A DNA stretch of 25,466 nucleotides. Source: a virus. Under the pieces are notes generated by a model. The model worked only from the letters and a program-made list of their open reading frames with translations, ran no database searches and was not told where the DNA came from. Made by a program: the position numbers and the translations under genes. Positions 1-8,180 of this stretch are shown here, piece by piece (within the stretch, counting starts at the first letter, position 1; each line of letters begins with the position of its first letter). Location of the stretch: positions 1 through 25,466 of the IMG/VR virus record IMGVR_UViG_3300017770_000140; one strand, written 5' to 3'.

Positions 1-488
1 CCTTTAGCATATGCATATAATGATTTAACATTACCAAATACTTGTGCTAATTTATTCTGCCACCATTCTTCTGGGTCCATATCTTCAGCACCAAGGTATT
101 CCATAATCTCTTCAGATGCATAACAGATAAAGTGTAGTTGCTTCATCATCATCGAAATCTCTTCTTGGGGACTTTCAAGAAGTTCTTCGTTATCAGAAAC
201 TTTTTCAATTAAATCTTTAAATGAAAGTTTGGTCTCATCGATGTTTCGTGGCATTTTAAATGGTTTAGCTTTAGCAGCTGCTCCACCGTCGTATTTTTTT
301 GCGTCTTCCCCGGCTTTAACATCAGCAGGTCTTTCCTTCTTTGTCTTACCAGGAATTTCACCGGTATGAACAAAATCAGGCGCGACTGGGTGTTTGATTA
401 ACTCAATCTTGTGCTGATCTTTAAAAGCTTTCTCTTCGGGTGACTTTGGTTGGGCCACTTCCGAAAGTAGGTCTTTAAAGTTTTTCAT
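1..488 (-). CDS. Conserved T4-like phage protein of unknown function, downstream of portal (partial, 3' end outside window)
   Basis: The reading frame opens with ATG at 488..486 and runs off the left edge after about 162 residues. A GGGA-type ribosome site lies 6-7 bases before the ATG. The first half (MKNFKDLLSEVAQPKSPEEK onwards) is charged and rich in Lys, Pro and Ala and looks disordered. The second half is helical, with the segments MMMKQLHFICYASEEIMEYL and DPEEWWQNKLAQVFGNVKSL. I recognise this pattern from conserved hypothetical proteins of marine T4-like phages. In T4 the genes after gp20 are prohead-core genes (67, 68, 21), so a head-assembly role fits its position, but no T4 gene can be assigned from sequence alone. 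A late-promoter-like element at 519-526 could serve it separately from the portal gene. Confidence 0.8.
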   Translation of the reverse strand, partial: MKNFKDLLSEVAQPKSPEEKAFKDQHKIELIKHPVAPDFVHTGEIPGKTKKERPADVKAGEDAKKYDGGAAAKAKPFKMPRNIDETKLSFKDLIEKVSDNEELLESPQEEISMMMKQLHFICYASEEIMEYLGAEDMDPEEWWQNKLAQVFGNVKSLYAYAK

Positions 489-518
489 ATTTAGTCCCTA
501 TTTAATTTAATATAGTTT

Positions 519-526
519 TATTTATC
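519..526 (-). promoter_or_regulatory. Candidate T4-type late promoter (GATAAATA)
   Basis: The minus strand reads GATAAATA immediately after the gp20 stop codon and about 31 bases before the ATG at 488. T4 late promoters use TATAAATA at -10, recognised by the phage late sigma factor gp55. The first base differs, but the location between two genes is typical of the other late elements in this window. Confidence 0.55.
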
Positions 527-2056
527 TCAAAATGGATTGTCTTCCGCACCTTCTTCATCGGGTGCTTCAAGTTTCTCTTTTTCCATCTGGTCATTCATTT
601 CGTTAAACTCTTCTTCGCTTAACTGCAAGATGTTACGAATAACCCATTCTCTAGAATAATATTTTCCAATCTGGTCTTCAATATCTCGTAATGTACTCAT
701 ACGTTCACGAAGTATTTCTGACTGTTTTAATTCGTCGTAATAATTATCCTTAGCAAATTCATATCTTATATTGTTACGAATTTGGTCAAATTCTTCAGGT
801 GTTAAAATTCCCTTCAGAATAAGTTGTTTTTCTAAGATAATATTAAACAACCAAGAAAAACGTGTTCTAATTCTTTTAATAAACTTACCAAATTTAAGTT
901 CATCTCTTGTTATCTCTGAAGTTCTACCAAATGATGCCTGTGTTTCAGGCTCCAAACGTGTTAAAGGTACTTTCAACGCTTTATAAAGTTTACGTTGAAA
1001 ATACAACATGTTTGTATCATCACTTAAGCCTTGAGCACTACCTCCGGCTAGTGTATCAACTTCAGTTGTTCGTTCACCACCTCTTCGTGGGAACCAAAAA
1101 TCTTCTGTCATTGTCAACATTTTACGTGAGTCACTAATCTCACCAGTTGACGAATTATATTGTAACTTATTCTTATGTCGAGTCATCATATCTCTTAGAT
1201 ACTGCTCGGCCTTATTCTTAGGCAAGTTACCTACATCAATATAAAAAATTCTTCTTTCGGGTGCTCTTGTTAATGTGTAAATAACAGTTGCATCCTCTAA
1301 CATACGAAGTTGGTTTAAAGGCTTGATCGCTGGATGTAAATGAGATAATACTAAACTGTTATTCTCATTCATCAAGCCCGATGTTATTCGAGCTATACTG
1401 TCTTTAGCAATTCTAACACCTTGAGTACTTCCGTTACCAGTACTACTTGCCCCACCAAATCCGTTGTCTGAGTACATATAGTACTCATTTTTAATCTTCT
1501 TAGTAGGAGCCCCACTATGTGGGTCCTTACTCTTCTTGTCAACCTCTCGTATCAGTTTTAATTTACGAGGGTCGCAATATCTTAACTCTTGTATACCCTT
1601 TTTAATATCTTTAGGGTTAATTACAATATGATAATTTAGTCTACCATCAACGTAGAACTTCTGAAACATATCGTAACCATTGTTTGCCATGTCTAACATA
1701 GAAACAACATTATCAAATTCTTCTGTTATTCGCTCTTTTACTTTATCAGGCAAATCAGTTTCGCCTAAAGTAATACCTACTACGCTTTCATCTAATTCTA
1801 CTGATATAGCTTCATTAACAACATCGTCTACAGCTTGTGCAATTTCAGGTTGCATTGCCATATTCCGATATTTTGTTATGAGTTCAGATTCCGACTTAGC
1901 GGCACCTTCCATATCAAGTATCGTACTATAAAAACCACCAAGGGAATTACTAGAAACAGTAATTGCCCCATCATCATTTTGAGGTTCCACAAATGAGACA
2001 ACATTATCGTTTGTCTCATCTTGTGGTCTCGTTATTTCAAATCCAAAAATCTTCAT
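527..2056 (-). CDS. 20: Portal vertex protein gp20
   Basis: Encodes 509 residues, close to T4 gp20 (about 524). Portal proteins form the dodecameric ring at the unique head vertex through which the terminase pumps DNA and to which the neck attaches. Recognisable T4-like gp20 segments are the N-terminal GGFYSTILDMEGAAKSESEL and YRNMAMQPEIAQAVDDVVNE, the central EDATVIYTLTRAPERRIFYI, then NKAEQYLRDMM and LAGGSAQGLSDDTNMLYFQR, and PLTRLEPETQASFGRTSEIT toward the C-terminal third. The C-terminus is acidic (EAPDEEGAEDNPF). The ATG at 2056 follows a short gap after the gp19 stop, with a modest AGG-type ribosome site. It sits directly after gp19 as in T4. No promoter was seen in the short gap, so it is probably co-transcribed with the tube gene. 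Confidence 0.97.
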   Translation of the reverse strand: MKIFGFEITRPQDETNDNVVSFVEPQNDDGAITVSSNSLGGFYSTILDMEGAAKSESELITKYRNMAMQPEIAQAVDDVVNEAISVELDESVVGITLGETDLPDKVKERITEEFDNVVSMLDMANNGYDMFQKFYVDGRLNYHIVINPKDIKKGIQELRYCDPRKLKLIREVDKKSKDPHSGAPTKKIKNEYYMYSDNGFGGASSTGNGSTQGVRIAKDSIARITSGLMNENNSLVLSHLHPAIKPLNQLRMLEDATVIYTLTRAPERRIFYIDVGNLPKNKAEQYLRDMMTRHKNKLQYNSSTGEISDSRKMLTMTEDFWFPRRGGERTTEVDTLAGGSAQGLSDDTNMLYFQRKLYKALKVPLTRLEPETQASFGRTSEITRDELKFGKFIKRIRTRFSWLFNIILEKQLILKGILTPEEFDQIRNNIRYEFAKDNYYDELKQSEILRERMSTLRDIEDQIGKYYSREWVIRNILQLSEEEFNEMNDQMEKEKLEAPDEEGAEDNPF

Positions 2057-2073
2057 TATTTAATTACCTAATT

Positions 2074-2607
2074 TTAGGTTGTAGGGATACCAGTAGCGCC
2101 TTCAACTCTCCAGAAGTCATAGCTGAACGTAACCGTAAATTCTTCGATTTGGTCAACTGTGCTCCAGTCCATAGTTATCTGGTCTACCTGGGTTGGGTAC
2201 ATCCCCTCAAAGACGTATGTTCTAATTGCGTCTCCTTCTTTACTATATTGTGTAATGATTCCGTTTGATTTATAATCTTGTGGTAAAGAACGTAAATTAC
2301 TATCGTGTGTATTGATAGAATTCATCCACGCTTCCATTCCGTTTCTGACTATAAAGTCTTCATCATTAATTATTGTTACTGTCCAATCTGCAAATGTTCT
2401 ATCACCTGCATACTTAACCTGTCGTCCAAAGTAATTCGTATTGAAACTTCCTACTGTAGAGGCTGGAATACCAGCAGCTCTGCACATGAAAGGAACTTTA
2501 AAATCTGCTTCTGGAGCAACGGGGTTAAGAATTTGAACTTGGAACAGACTAGGACGTGCACCACCACCTACTAGCTGTGATTTAAATTCATTAATATTAA
2601 ATGCCAT
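2074..2607 (-). CDS. 19: Tail tube protein gp19
   Basis: Encodes 177 residues, slightly longer than T4 gp19 (163). Stacked hexamers of this protein form the inner tube of a contractile tail, the channel for DNA inside the sheath. Diagnostic segments are the N-terminal MAFNINEFKSQLVGGGARPS, LFQVQIL, the PFMCRAAGIPASTVGSF stretch, and FGRQVKYAGDRTFADWTVTI followed by NDEDFIVRNGMEAWMNSIN. This order is the standard tube-protein pattern of T4-like phages. The ATG at 2607 has a strong AAGGAG ribosome site, and an AATAAATA late element lies 24 bases upstream. It lies between sheath and portal, as in T4. Confidence 0.97.
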   Translation of the reverse strand: MAFNINEFKSQLVGGGARPSLFQVQILNPVAPEADFKVPFMCRAAGIPASTVGSFNTNYFGRQVKYAGDRTFADWTVTIINDEDFIVRNGMEAWMNSINTHDSNLRSLPQDYKSNGIITQYSKEGDAIRTYVFEGMYPTQVDQITMDWSTVDQIEEFTVTFSYDFWRVEGATGIPTT

Positions 2608-2630
2608 GTTCGTTATTCTCCTTTAATACT

Positions 2631-2638
2631 TATTTATT
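2631..2638 (-). promoter_or_regulatory. Candidate late promoter (AATAAATA) for tail tube gene
   Basis: The minus strand reads AATAAATA 24 bases before the gp19 ATG. It overlaps the last bases of the gp18 stop region and is followed by AAAGGAG. Position and sequence match T4-type late promoters except for the first base, and would allow extra tube transcription beyond read-through from gp18. Confidence 0.6.
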
Positions 2639-4652
2639 AACCGATTGAGCCAACAATTTCTTCAAACTCAATCCCGCTTCGTGTTGCTACAAAAGTCAGT
2701 TCAATTACATTAATTGACCTAGCAGGCTTGATAAAGATATTAGCTTTAAATTTACCTTGGTCAACTACTGCTGGAGTATTTACTGTTCCATCAGATATTA
2801 CTCTGAAGTCAATAATTCCCCTACGTCCTTGAATTTCTCTTAGGAATGGTTCAACAATGTTCTTAAATTGTGTTTGTGAAAACTCGTCATTCAATTCAAA
2901 CAAGAATGATTGAGCTGCGTTAGCGATCGCTTTTTCAACAGAGATAAACAATCTACGAACATTTAATCTGTCAAATGCACTTGGTAGACCTAATCCAGTC
3001 TTATCACCGAATAAAACAATTCCTTGTCCTACTTGACTCATTACTGGGTTAATATCTTTACTGTATAGTTGGTCACGTTGAGCTTTATTAGGGTTAAACG
3101 CGAGTTTAACAACATTCTTAATTACACCCTTACGGAATCCTGCTGGTGATTCAAAAGGTTCAACTCTTGAAGCAAGTCCTGCAGTATCTCCATTTAATGG
3201 TACATATCTGTATACATCATTATACTTGTCGTATCTGTATTTGTAACCAGAATCCATGAAGGAATAAGAACTGTTTTGTAAGTTTTCTGCATAAGCAATT
3301 ACATTTGCAAGCTTAGTGTTTGTTTTATTTTCGTCAACAACAGCTTCTTTCGAAGGTGAGATAAATGCAACTGCATCTTTTCTGTAATCTGCAATATTAG
3401 AAATAATATAATTTGCAAGATTACCAGAGTTGTCACCCTTACCTTGTAGTACGAATGAAACATCAATTTCATTTGAATTAGCAAATAAATCGTATCCACC
3501 TGCTAAAGCTCCGAGAGATGTTGCACTCTCTGTAGTACCATCAGTACCTATAGTTGTAGATGTAATTGCCGTTAATGATGTATTTGCGTTGTTAGTAGTA
3601 ACTGCATCACTAGGTACTCCGAATGCTTCATAGGAAGATGTCGAATAAGTTGTATTCGCAAAGTGTGTAGTATTAGCAACTTGTACCCAATCTGATTGGC
3701 CTAAAATTACATCTGCATAATAGTTTGTTGAACCATCTGCAAGCTTTGCAGTTGATGTTGTTGAAACATCTTCGTATAATTCTAATATTGTGCCAGGTGT
3801 TCCTGAGATTGTACCAACTTTATCTTTAACGATAACGTGGTAGTTACCAGTTTGTGGAGCTTTGCGGAATGACGTGTGGTCTTTCCATTTCTTCTCTAAC
3901 TTAAGCTTGTTTAATGAATTTTCAAAAAACTTATATTTTGTACCTAATCCAATTGTATACTCGTGAGCTGCAATTAATGAGGTATTTGCTGTAGTGTCAC
4001 CATCTGAATTAACTGTTCTTTCAACAAAAGATGATACTTCAATATCTTGATAGCCAACTGAATCGTTACCAATTGTTAAAATATCACCTGCAGTCATTGC
4101 AGTTGCTCCTATCGCGTTGCTTGGAGCTAATTCAAATAAAACTGTGTTAGCATTATATTCAATTGTTACTGATGATGTAGCACCATTCACATCAACTGTT
4201 ATTGTTGAAGCAGGAATGTCACCTACATTAAGTATTTCTTGTTCGAAGCTTGTATCTTTTACATAACCAACTTCTAAAGAGTTACCTAAAGAACCTGGAT
4301 ATTTTGCTTCAAATGCACCATGTCTTGTAAATGTGTCGTTAATATCACCATTTGCATGATATTGTAATTCTTCTGCCGATGCTTTGACAGCACCGTTATC
4401 GACTCTAGCTACATATAAAGCGTTTGCATATGAAAGGTAATCTGCTGCTACAAAGAATGTTTCATAGTTATCGTTGGTTGGTTTACCAAATCGGTTAACT
4501 AGTTCGTTCTCTGAAGATACAAGTATTGTTTCGCCTACGGGACCCCATCTAAAAACACCTGCGATTGCGGCAGGTGGCGTTGCGATGGCAGGAACCGCTG
4601 CTGATGCGTCCACTTCACGAACTATTACCGAAGGACTTACGGAAAAAGCCAT
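2637..4652 (-). CDS. 18: Contractile tail sheath protein gp18
   Basis: Encodes 671 residues, close to T4 gp18 (659). The protein polymerises around the tail tube and contracts during infection. The N-terminus MAFSVSPSVIVREVDASAAV, then IAGVFRWGPVGETILVSSEN and ELVNRFGKP, and YLSYANALYVARV are standard for phage sheath proteins. The middle (about residues 150-400) is rich in Thr, Asn, Ala and Ser and should be the variable surface domain. The conserved C-terminal domain includes GIVLFGDKTGL, FDRLNVRRLFISVEKAIANA, FLFELNDEFSQTQFKNIVEP and RSINVIELTFVATRSGIEFE. The start has a strong AAAGGAGA site, and a perfect TATAAATA late promoter lies 61 bases upstream. Confidence 0.97.
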   Translation of the reverse strand: MAFSVSPSVIVREVDASAAVPAIATPPAAIAGVFRWGPVGETILVSSENELVNRFGKPTNDNYETFFVAADYLSYANALYVARVDNGAVKASAEELQYHANGDINDTFTRHGAFEAKYPGSLGNSLEVGYVKDTSFEQEILNVGDIPASTITVDVNGATSSVTIEYNANTVLFELAPSNAIGATAMTAGDILTIGNDSVGYQDIEVSSFVERTVNSDGDTTANTSLIAAHEYTIGLGTKYKFFENSLNKLKLEKKWKDHTSFRKAPQTGNYHVIVKDKVGTISGTPGTILELYEDVSTTSTAKLADGSTNYYADVILGQSDWVQVANTTHFANTTYSTSSYEAFGVPSDAVTTNNANTSLTAITSTTIGTDGTTESATSLGALAGGYDLFANSNEIDVSFVLQGKGDNSGNLANYIISNIADYRKDAVAFISPSKEAVVDENKTNTKLANVIAYAENLQNSSYSFMDSGYKYRYDKYNDVYRYVPLNGDTAGLASRVEPFESPAGFRKGVIKNVVKLAFNPNKAQRDQLYSKDINPVMSQVGQGIVLFGDKTGLGLPSAFDRLNVRRLFISVEKAIANAAQSFLFELNDEFSQTQFKNIVEPFLREIQGRRGIIDFRVISDGTVNTPAVVDQGKFKANIFIKPARSINVIELTFVATRSGIEFEEIVGSIG

Positions 4653-4712
4653 ATTATTTCTCCTTTAAATTATAATTTAAAAATCTTAGTCTAAATTTAG
4701 TTATCACAGTTA

Positions 4713-4720
4713 TATTTATA
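4713..4720 (-). promoter_or_regulatory. Late promoter (perfect TATAAATA) for tail sheath gene
   Basis: An exact match to the T4 late promoter core lies on the minus strand in the 82-base gap between the terminase stop and the gp18 ATG. The gap holds no other recognisable element. This should drive gp18, and gp19 and gp20 by read-through. Confidence 0.75.
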
Positions 4721-4734
4721 AAACCTAACATTTA

Positions 4735-6342
4735 TCAGATTTGCCATGATTCTCTTACGAAATCATACCCGTCTTCTTCTGGAATATCTCCTCCGTCGTC
4801 GATAAATCCAAATGGTAACAAATCTTGTTCAATTTGTTCCTCAGTTTTCTGTCTTAAACGCATCATAGTATTAATATCAGTAAGGTCTTTAAAGAATGTT
4901 TGGTCTGTTAACCATGAAAAGATAACGAAATTCATTACCAAATCATCGTGTGCTCCAGATTCTGCTTCATAGGAAGACCCTCTTTTCGAAAATCGCGATA
5001 ACTCTTGTATTGTGTTATAATCCTGTAATATTATCTGGTTTTGTTCAACCAGTAATTTTAATATAGAACAACCGATACTTTTAACACTTTTTGTTGTTCT
5101 TATGCCATTATCTACTCTTTTTCCGAAACCACTTGAAATCCGTTTACCAGACCTTCCAGCATTTTCAGTATAAAGAAGATTCTCATAGCCATAGTCCATT
5201 AAGAGTACATCTGATACTTGTTCACCGATATCGTTGATTTCGATGAGTACAGCACTCTCATTGTACATTAATCCTATTCTATATATAATTGCTGCGAAAT
5301 CCACTGGGGAAACAGTGTTATCTCTATATACACAAACCTGAGTATAAGGCATTTTTGTAATATCTATAATATTAAATGTACTATAATCGAGGCCTTTGCC
5401 TCGAGATACATCAACTGTCATAACATAAGTGTGGTCTTCTTGTGCAGCTTCGTATTGAGATATTCCCTCATTTTCTTGTATTGGTCGAGAATATGCTAAT
5501 TCTTTTAATTTAGAACCATCAATAAGTGTTCCCGAACTACCTAAGAATTGACAACAATACTCTTGGTTAAACTTTTCATTATCAAAGTCTAGTGCTTCGA
5601 GCGTTTCGTTTTTCCATAATTCATCTCTACCAGGAACATCGTCCCACATTACCTTAACAAATTCATAACCATTTGTGCCTTCTTCAGCACCTTTACATGT
5701 TTTCCAAAAATGGTTTAATCCATTAGGAGTAGAAGTCATTAATAATTTTGTAGTTTTACCAGATGATATCGTTGGATATACTGAAGCAAAGAACTCATCA
5801 AATCCTTCAATAAATGCAACCTCGTCTAGGTATAGGAATGAGATTGATTTACCACGAATAGCACTTGATGTTGTGGTACCTGCGTAAATTTTACAACCAT
5901 TTTCCAAAGATATATTACCTTTGTTCCATTCTTCAATACCTTGTTGCATCCATTTAGGTAATGCTTCATAGGCGAGTTGTACTCTACCTAATACTTCTCG
6001 AGCTGCATCTCCTTTGTTAGCAAGAATTGCAACTGTTTTAAATTCGTTAAAAAGAATATAATGCAGAATAACTGCACATGCTGTAGTTGTTTTACCAGAC
6101 TGTCTTGCAGTCAATACAGCAACACGTCGATTGTTTGTAATCTTCGTAGTAATATCTTTTTGATAGTCATACATTTCAAAGGGAACAAATCCCTTATCAA
6201 CATGCACAATTTTAATATACTTTGAAGCAAAATATATTGGGTCTTCTGCACATTTCATGTACTCCTTGATTTGCTTAGGAGTATATTCGTGTTGTTCATT
6301 GGACCTTTTGAGGTAATTGTTACCTAAATATCCGTTACTCAC
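4735..6342 (-). CDS. 17: Terminase large subunit gp17 (packaging ATPase/nuclease), GTG start
   Basis: Encodes 535 residues, shorter than T4 gp17 (610). It powers DNA packaging and makes the headful cut. The ATPase domain has Walker A TARQSGKTT (residues 78-86), Walker B FLYLDEVAF (169-177) and the coupling motif TSTPNG (203-208). The C-terminal RuvC-like nuclease shows MTVDVSRGKGLDYS with the acidic D311, an IEIND stretch (368-371 region), and HDDLVM (465-470) supplying late acidic residues. The start is GTG at 6342: TGA and TAA lie in frame just upstream, and AAAGGA sits 5 bases before it. The next Met is at residue 29, which would remove part of the conserved N-terminal region. The start overlaps the gp16 stop by 8 bases, suggesting translational coupling as expected for a subunit pair. 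Confidence 0.97.
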   Translation of the reverse strand: MSNGYLGNNYLKRSNEQHEYTPKQIKEYMKCAEDPIYFASKYIKIVHVDKGFVPFEMYDYQKDITTKITNNRRVAVLTARQSGKTTTACAVILHYILFNEFKTVAILANKGDAAREVLGRVQLAYEALPKWMQQGIEEWNKGNISLENGCKIYAGTTTSSAIRGKSISFLYLDEVAFIEGFDEFFASVYPTISSGKTTKLLMTSTPNGLNHFWKTCKGAEEGTNGYEFVKVMWDDVPGRDELWKNETLEALDFDNEKFNQEYCCQFLGSSGTLIDGSKLKELAYSRPIQENEGISQYEAAQEDHTYVMTVDVSRGKGLDYSTFNIIDITKMPYTQVCVYRDNTVSPVDFAAIIYRIGLMYNESAVLIEINDIGEQVSDVLLMDYGYENLLYTENAGRSGKRISSGFGKRVDNGIRTTKSVKSIGCSILKLLVEQNQIILQDYNTIQELSRFSKRGSSYEAESGAHDDLVMNFVIFSWLTDQTFFKDLTDINTMMRLRQKTEEQIEQDLLPFGFIDDGGDIPEEDGYDFVRESWQI

Positions 6343-6841
6343 TACTATCCTTTATCATTTTAAGTAAATCTGCAGTTGATACAATCAGATTATTATTAGT
6401 AACTTCGTTCTTAGCAGGATTAGCTTCTTCTTTAGCATATCGCTTCTTAGTACTCATTTCAACATAATCTTTGTTTGCATCAAGTAATGTTTTCATTAAT
6501 GTAGATACAACTTCAAATGCTCGAGGTGATTCTGATTGTTTTGCAATCTCAACCATCTCTTTAACAGAGTCATCTCCTAAACTAATAATGTTTTCAATAT
6601 TAGCTTTAGCTAACTCAATATCTTTTAAATTTTCTTCAGCACCAGCATCATCTATTACTACAGGATGTTGAACAGGTGCTTCTATAGGTAAATTTTCTAC
6701 TTCTTCGTTTGTAGAAAAAGCGTTAACAGGTAGGTCGGGCAATTTGTCTGGATTTACTTCGTCCAACAATTCTTGTTTCTCGTCATTAATTTCTTGTAAC
6801 GATCTCATGTTTAATGCCTGTGCTATCTTATCATCGCTCAT
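6335..6841 (-). CDS. 16: Terminase small subunit gp16
   Basis: Encodes 168 residues, matching T4 gp16 (164). The small subunit forms a ring that recognises viral DNA and regulates gp17. The identification rests on position directly before gp17, on length, and on the central helical segment SPRAFEVVSTLMKTLLDANK with following DYVEMSTKKR, which resembles the oligomerisation coiled coil of T4-like gp16. The N-terminal 60 residues are acidic and Pro/Asn-rich and probably flexible; the C-terminal NNNLIVSTADLLKMI may contact gp17. The ATG at 6841 uses a GAAGGA site that lies inside the 3' end of the preceding nucleotidyltransferase gene. No convincing late promoter precedes it, so its transcription may come from the sigma70 promoter at 7331-7359 or from gp15 read-through. 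Confidence 0.87.
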   Translation of the reverse strand: MSDDKIAQALNMRSLQEINDEKQELLDEVNPDKLPDLPVNAFSTNEEVENLPIEAPVQHPVVIDDAGAEENLKDIELAKANIENIISLGDDSVKEMVEIAKQSESPRAFEVVSTLMKTLLDANKDYVEMSTKKRYAKEEANPAKNEVTNNNLIVSTADLLKMIKDSSE

Positions 6842-6848
6842 ATACTAT

Positions 6849-7295
6849 TTATCCTTCTTGAGTCATTTTCCAATCACCATCTTTATTGACCCAAGCGCAA
6901 GCTTTTCGTAAACCTGATGTACTGAATCTATGGTCTCTTTTATTAAAAAAGAGTTCAATGTCTCGTTTACGGCAAATATCTTTACCTGTAAATTCTTTAT
7001 CTCTATATTCATCACCTAAAATACGAACATCAATATGATACAATTCCAAAATATCCATAAGGTCTCGCTCAGAGTTATAAGGAATAATCTCGTCGACATA
7101 TCCAATTGCTTTAAGCTGTGTATATCTTTCAACAATTGTTTGTATAGGTGGGTTCTTTTCTTTAGGTCTATCTAATGCAGGGTCCATTTGTAATCCTACC
7201 ATTAAATAATCACATTGTGCTTTAGCATCTCTTAACATCTGTACATGACCTGCATGTAATAAATCAAATGCGCTACATGTAAAACCAATTCTCAT
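6849..7295 (-). CDS. Cytidylyltransferase-like nucleotidyltransferase (GCT/TagD type)
   Basis: Encodes 148 residues of the small HxGH nucleotidyltransferase family (glycerol-3-phosphate cytidylyltransferase TagD-like), which joins a nucleotide to a phosphorylated alcohol or sugar. HAGH is at residues 14-17 after the N-terminal MRIGFTCSAFDLL. ILGDEYRDKEF and the second motif HRFSTSGLRK, equivalent to the family's RTxGISTT-type loop, follow. Substrate cannot be read from sequence. An in-frame TTG at 7307 would add four residues, but the ATG at 7295 is preferred because GGAGA lies 5 bases before it and overlaps the would-be TTG extension. The gene is wedged between gp15 and gp16, neighbours in T4, and carries its own consensus sigma70 promoter, so it looks like an acquired cargo gene. 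Confidence 0.9.
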   Translation of the reverse strand: MRIGFTCSAFDLLHAGHVQMLRDAKAQCDYLMVGLQMDPALDRPKEKNPPIQTIVERYTQLKAIGYVDEIIPYNSERDLMDILELYHIDVRILGDEYRDKEFTGKDICRKRDIELFFNKRDHRFSTSGLRKACAWVNKDGDWKMTQEG

Positions 7296-7300
7296 AATAT

Positions 7301-7305
7301 TCTCC
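7301..7305 (-). promoter_or_regulatory. Ribosome binding site deciding the nucleotidyltransferase start
   Basis: GGAGA on the minus strand sits 5 bases before the ATG at 7295. It overlaps the upstream in-frame TTG (7307..7305), so TTG would lack its own site. This favours the ATG. Confidence 0.75.
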
Positions 7306-7330
7306 AATCATTTTTCATTTCCAATTATAT

Positions 7331-7359
7331 ATTATAACACATTTTAAAGTGTTTGTCAA
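7331..7359 (-). promoter_or_regulatory. Consensus sigma70 promoter with palindromic spacer (P1)
   Basis: The -35 TTGACA (7359..7354) and -10 TATAAT (7336..7331) are both perfect matches to bacterial housekeeping consensus, with an exact 17-base spacer, AACACTTTAAAATGTGT. The spacer has approximate dyad symmetry (ACAC and GTGT arms, 6 of 8 pairs matching). It lies in the gap between the gp15 stop and the nucleotidyltransferase, giving a predicted leader of roughly 30 bases. It is very like the promoter at 16848-16876. A regulator binding the dyad would block polymerase. Early or host-polymerase expression is inferred. Confidence 0.88.
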
Positions 7360-7361
7360 CC

Positions 7362-8180
7362 CTAATCTGTAGGTGCTGTATTCGCAATTTTATCTGCGTA
7401 ATCCCAATTATCATCAAATTCAATCAAGCTATAATCAACTGAGAGGTCTGGGTTTGTTGTAGCTGTATTAGCAGCTGTCATACCTGGTTGTAAGGTATAA
7501 AATTCTTCTGGCGTTGTATTTGTATCTGAATCTGTAGCATATCGTATATCGATAAACTTGATAATACCAGTTTCTTTTTCTGGCCCAAAGAACCATGCTT
7601 TCATAGTAAAGTTAAGTGTATAAACAATACTCCTTCGCTCTTCAAAATTACCTTCGTAAACTTCGTCCATTGATACACCGCTTAAAACAAGTGGAATATC
7701 AAGTGGTTCTAAACCATCAATTAATTTTACTGTTCTTGTATAGTCTGGGTTAAAGAATGGAACAATTTGTTCTAATAACTTTACTGCATCCTCTTGGTAT
7801 TTAGTCATAATATACAAAGAGAAATCTAAATTATATGGTGTGCCACCGTATACGAAATTTCTTCCACCTGTTATATCGTCTGTAACAGTTTTTCGTATTT
7901 TACTAATTGGTGATAATTTACGGTCAGAATCATATTGCATATTCGTCATTTCAAACGACATACGAGGTAAGTTAATTGCTGACTTAGCTTTAAAATCTGG
8001 ATTCTGTTCAAGTCGAGATAATATCTTTTGGAATGGTGCGTAAGATATAGGAACAATCATTGATTGTTGTGTAACACCACCATTGTCAACTCTTTTAACT
8101 TGAAGCTGATTAAAGTATGTACCAAATAAAGCTACATATTTTCGAGTAGTTCCGTTATAAAAATAATTTGCTATGGCCAT
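7362..8180 (-). CDS. 15: Tail completion / sheath terminator protein gp15
   Basis: Encodes 272 residues, the same length as T4 gp15. This protein forms the hexameric ring capping the tail tube and sheath and joins the tail to the neck. Recognisable segments are the N-terminal MAIANYFYNGTTRKYVALFG, QMTNMQYDSDRKLSPI-like text near residues 75-90, and YGGTPYNLDFSLYIMTKYQE followed by EQIVPFFNPDYT, typical of T4-like gp15. The C-terminal 40 residues (after ATDSDTNTTPEE) are low in conserved features. The ATG overlaps the gp14 stop as TAATG, consistent with coupled translation. It is the last gene of the gp13-gp14-gp15 block. Confidence 0.95.
   Translation of the reverse strand: MAIANYFYNGTTRKYVALFGTYFNQLQVKRVDNGGVTQQSMIVPISYAPFQKILSRLEQNPDFKAKSAINLPRMSFEMTNMQYDSDRKLSPISKIRKTVTDDITGGRNFVYGGTPYNLDFSLYIMTKYQEDAVKLLEQIVPFFNPDYTRTVKLIDGLEPLDIPLVLSGVSMDEVYEGNFEERRSIVYTLNFTMKAWFFGPEKETGIIKFIDIRYATDSDTNTTPEEFYTLQPGMTAANTATTNPDLSVDYSLIEFDDNWDYADKIANTAPTD

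Noticed and set aside
4653-4734. Terminator in the gap between gp17 and gp18
   Set aside because: The gap is AT-rich with a late promoter, but no GC stem followed by a T-run on the minus strand was found.
6846-6853. GATAAATA on the minus strand just before gp16
   Set aside because: It spans the end of the nucleotidyltransferase gene and its stop, lies after the gp16 ribosome site and only 5 bases before the ATG, so a transcript from it would lack the site. It is probably coincidence.
7296-7307. TTG start adding four residues to the small nucleotidyltransferase
   Set aside because: The ribosome site GGAGA overlaps this codon and serves the ATG at 7295; family members begin close to the first beta strand (MRIGFT).
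7337-7353. Spacer palindrome in P1 read as a transcription terminator for gp15
   Set aside because: The stem is AT-rich with only four continuous pairs in each arm and no T-run follows on the minus strand; its exact placement between -35 and -10 favours an operator-like role.
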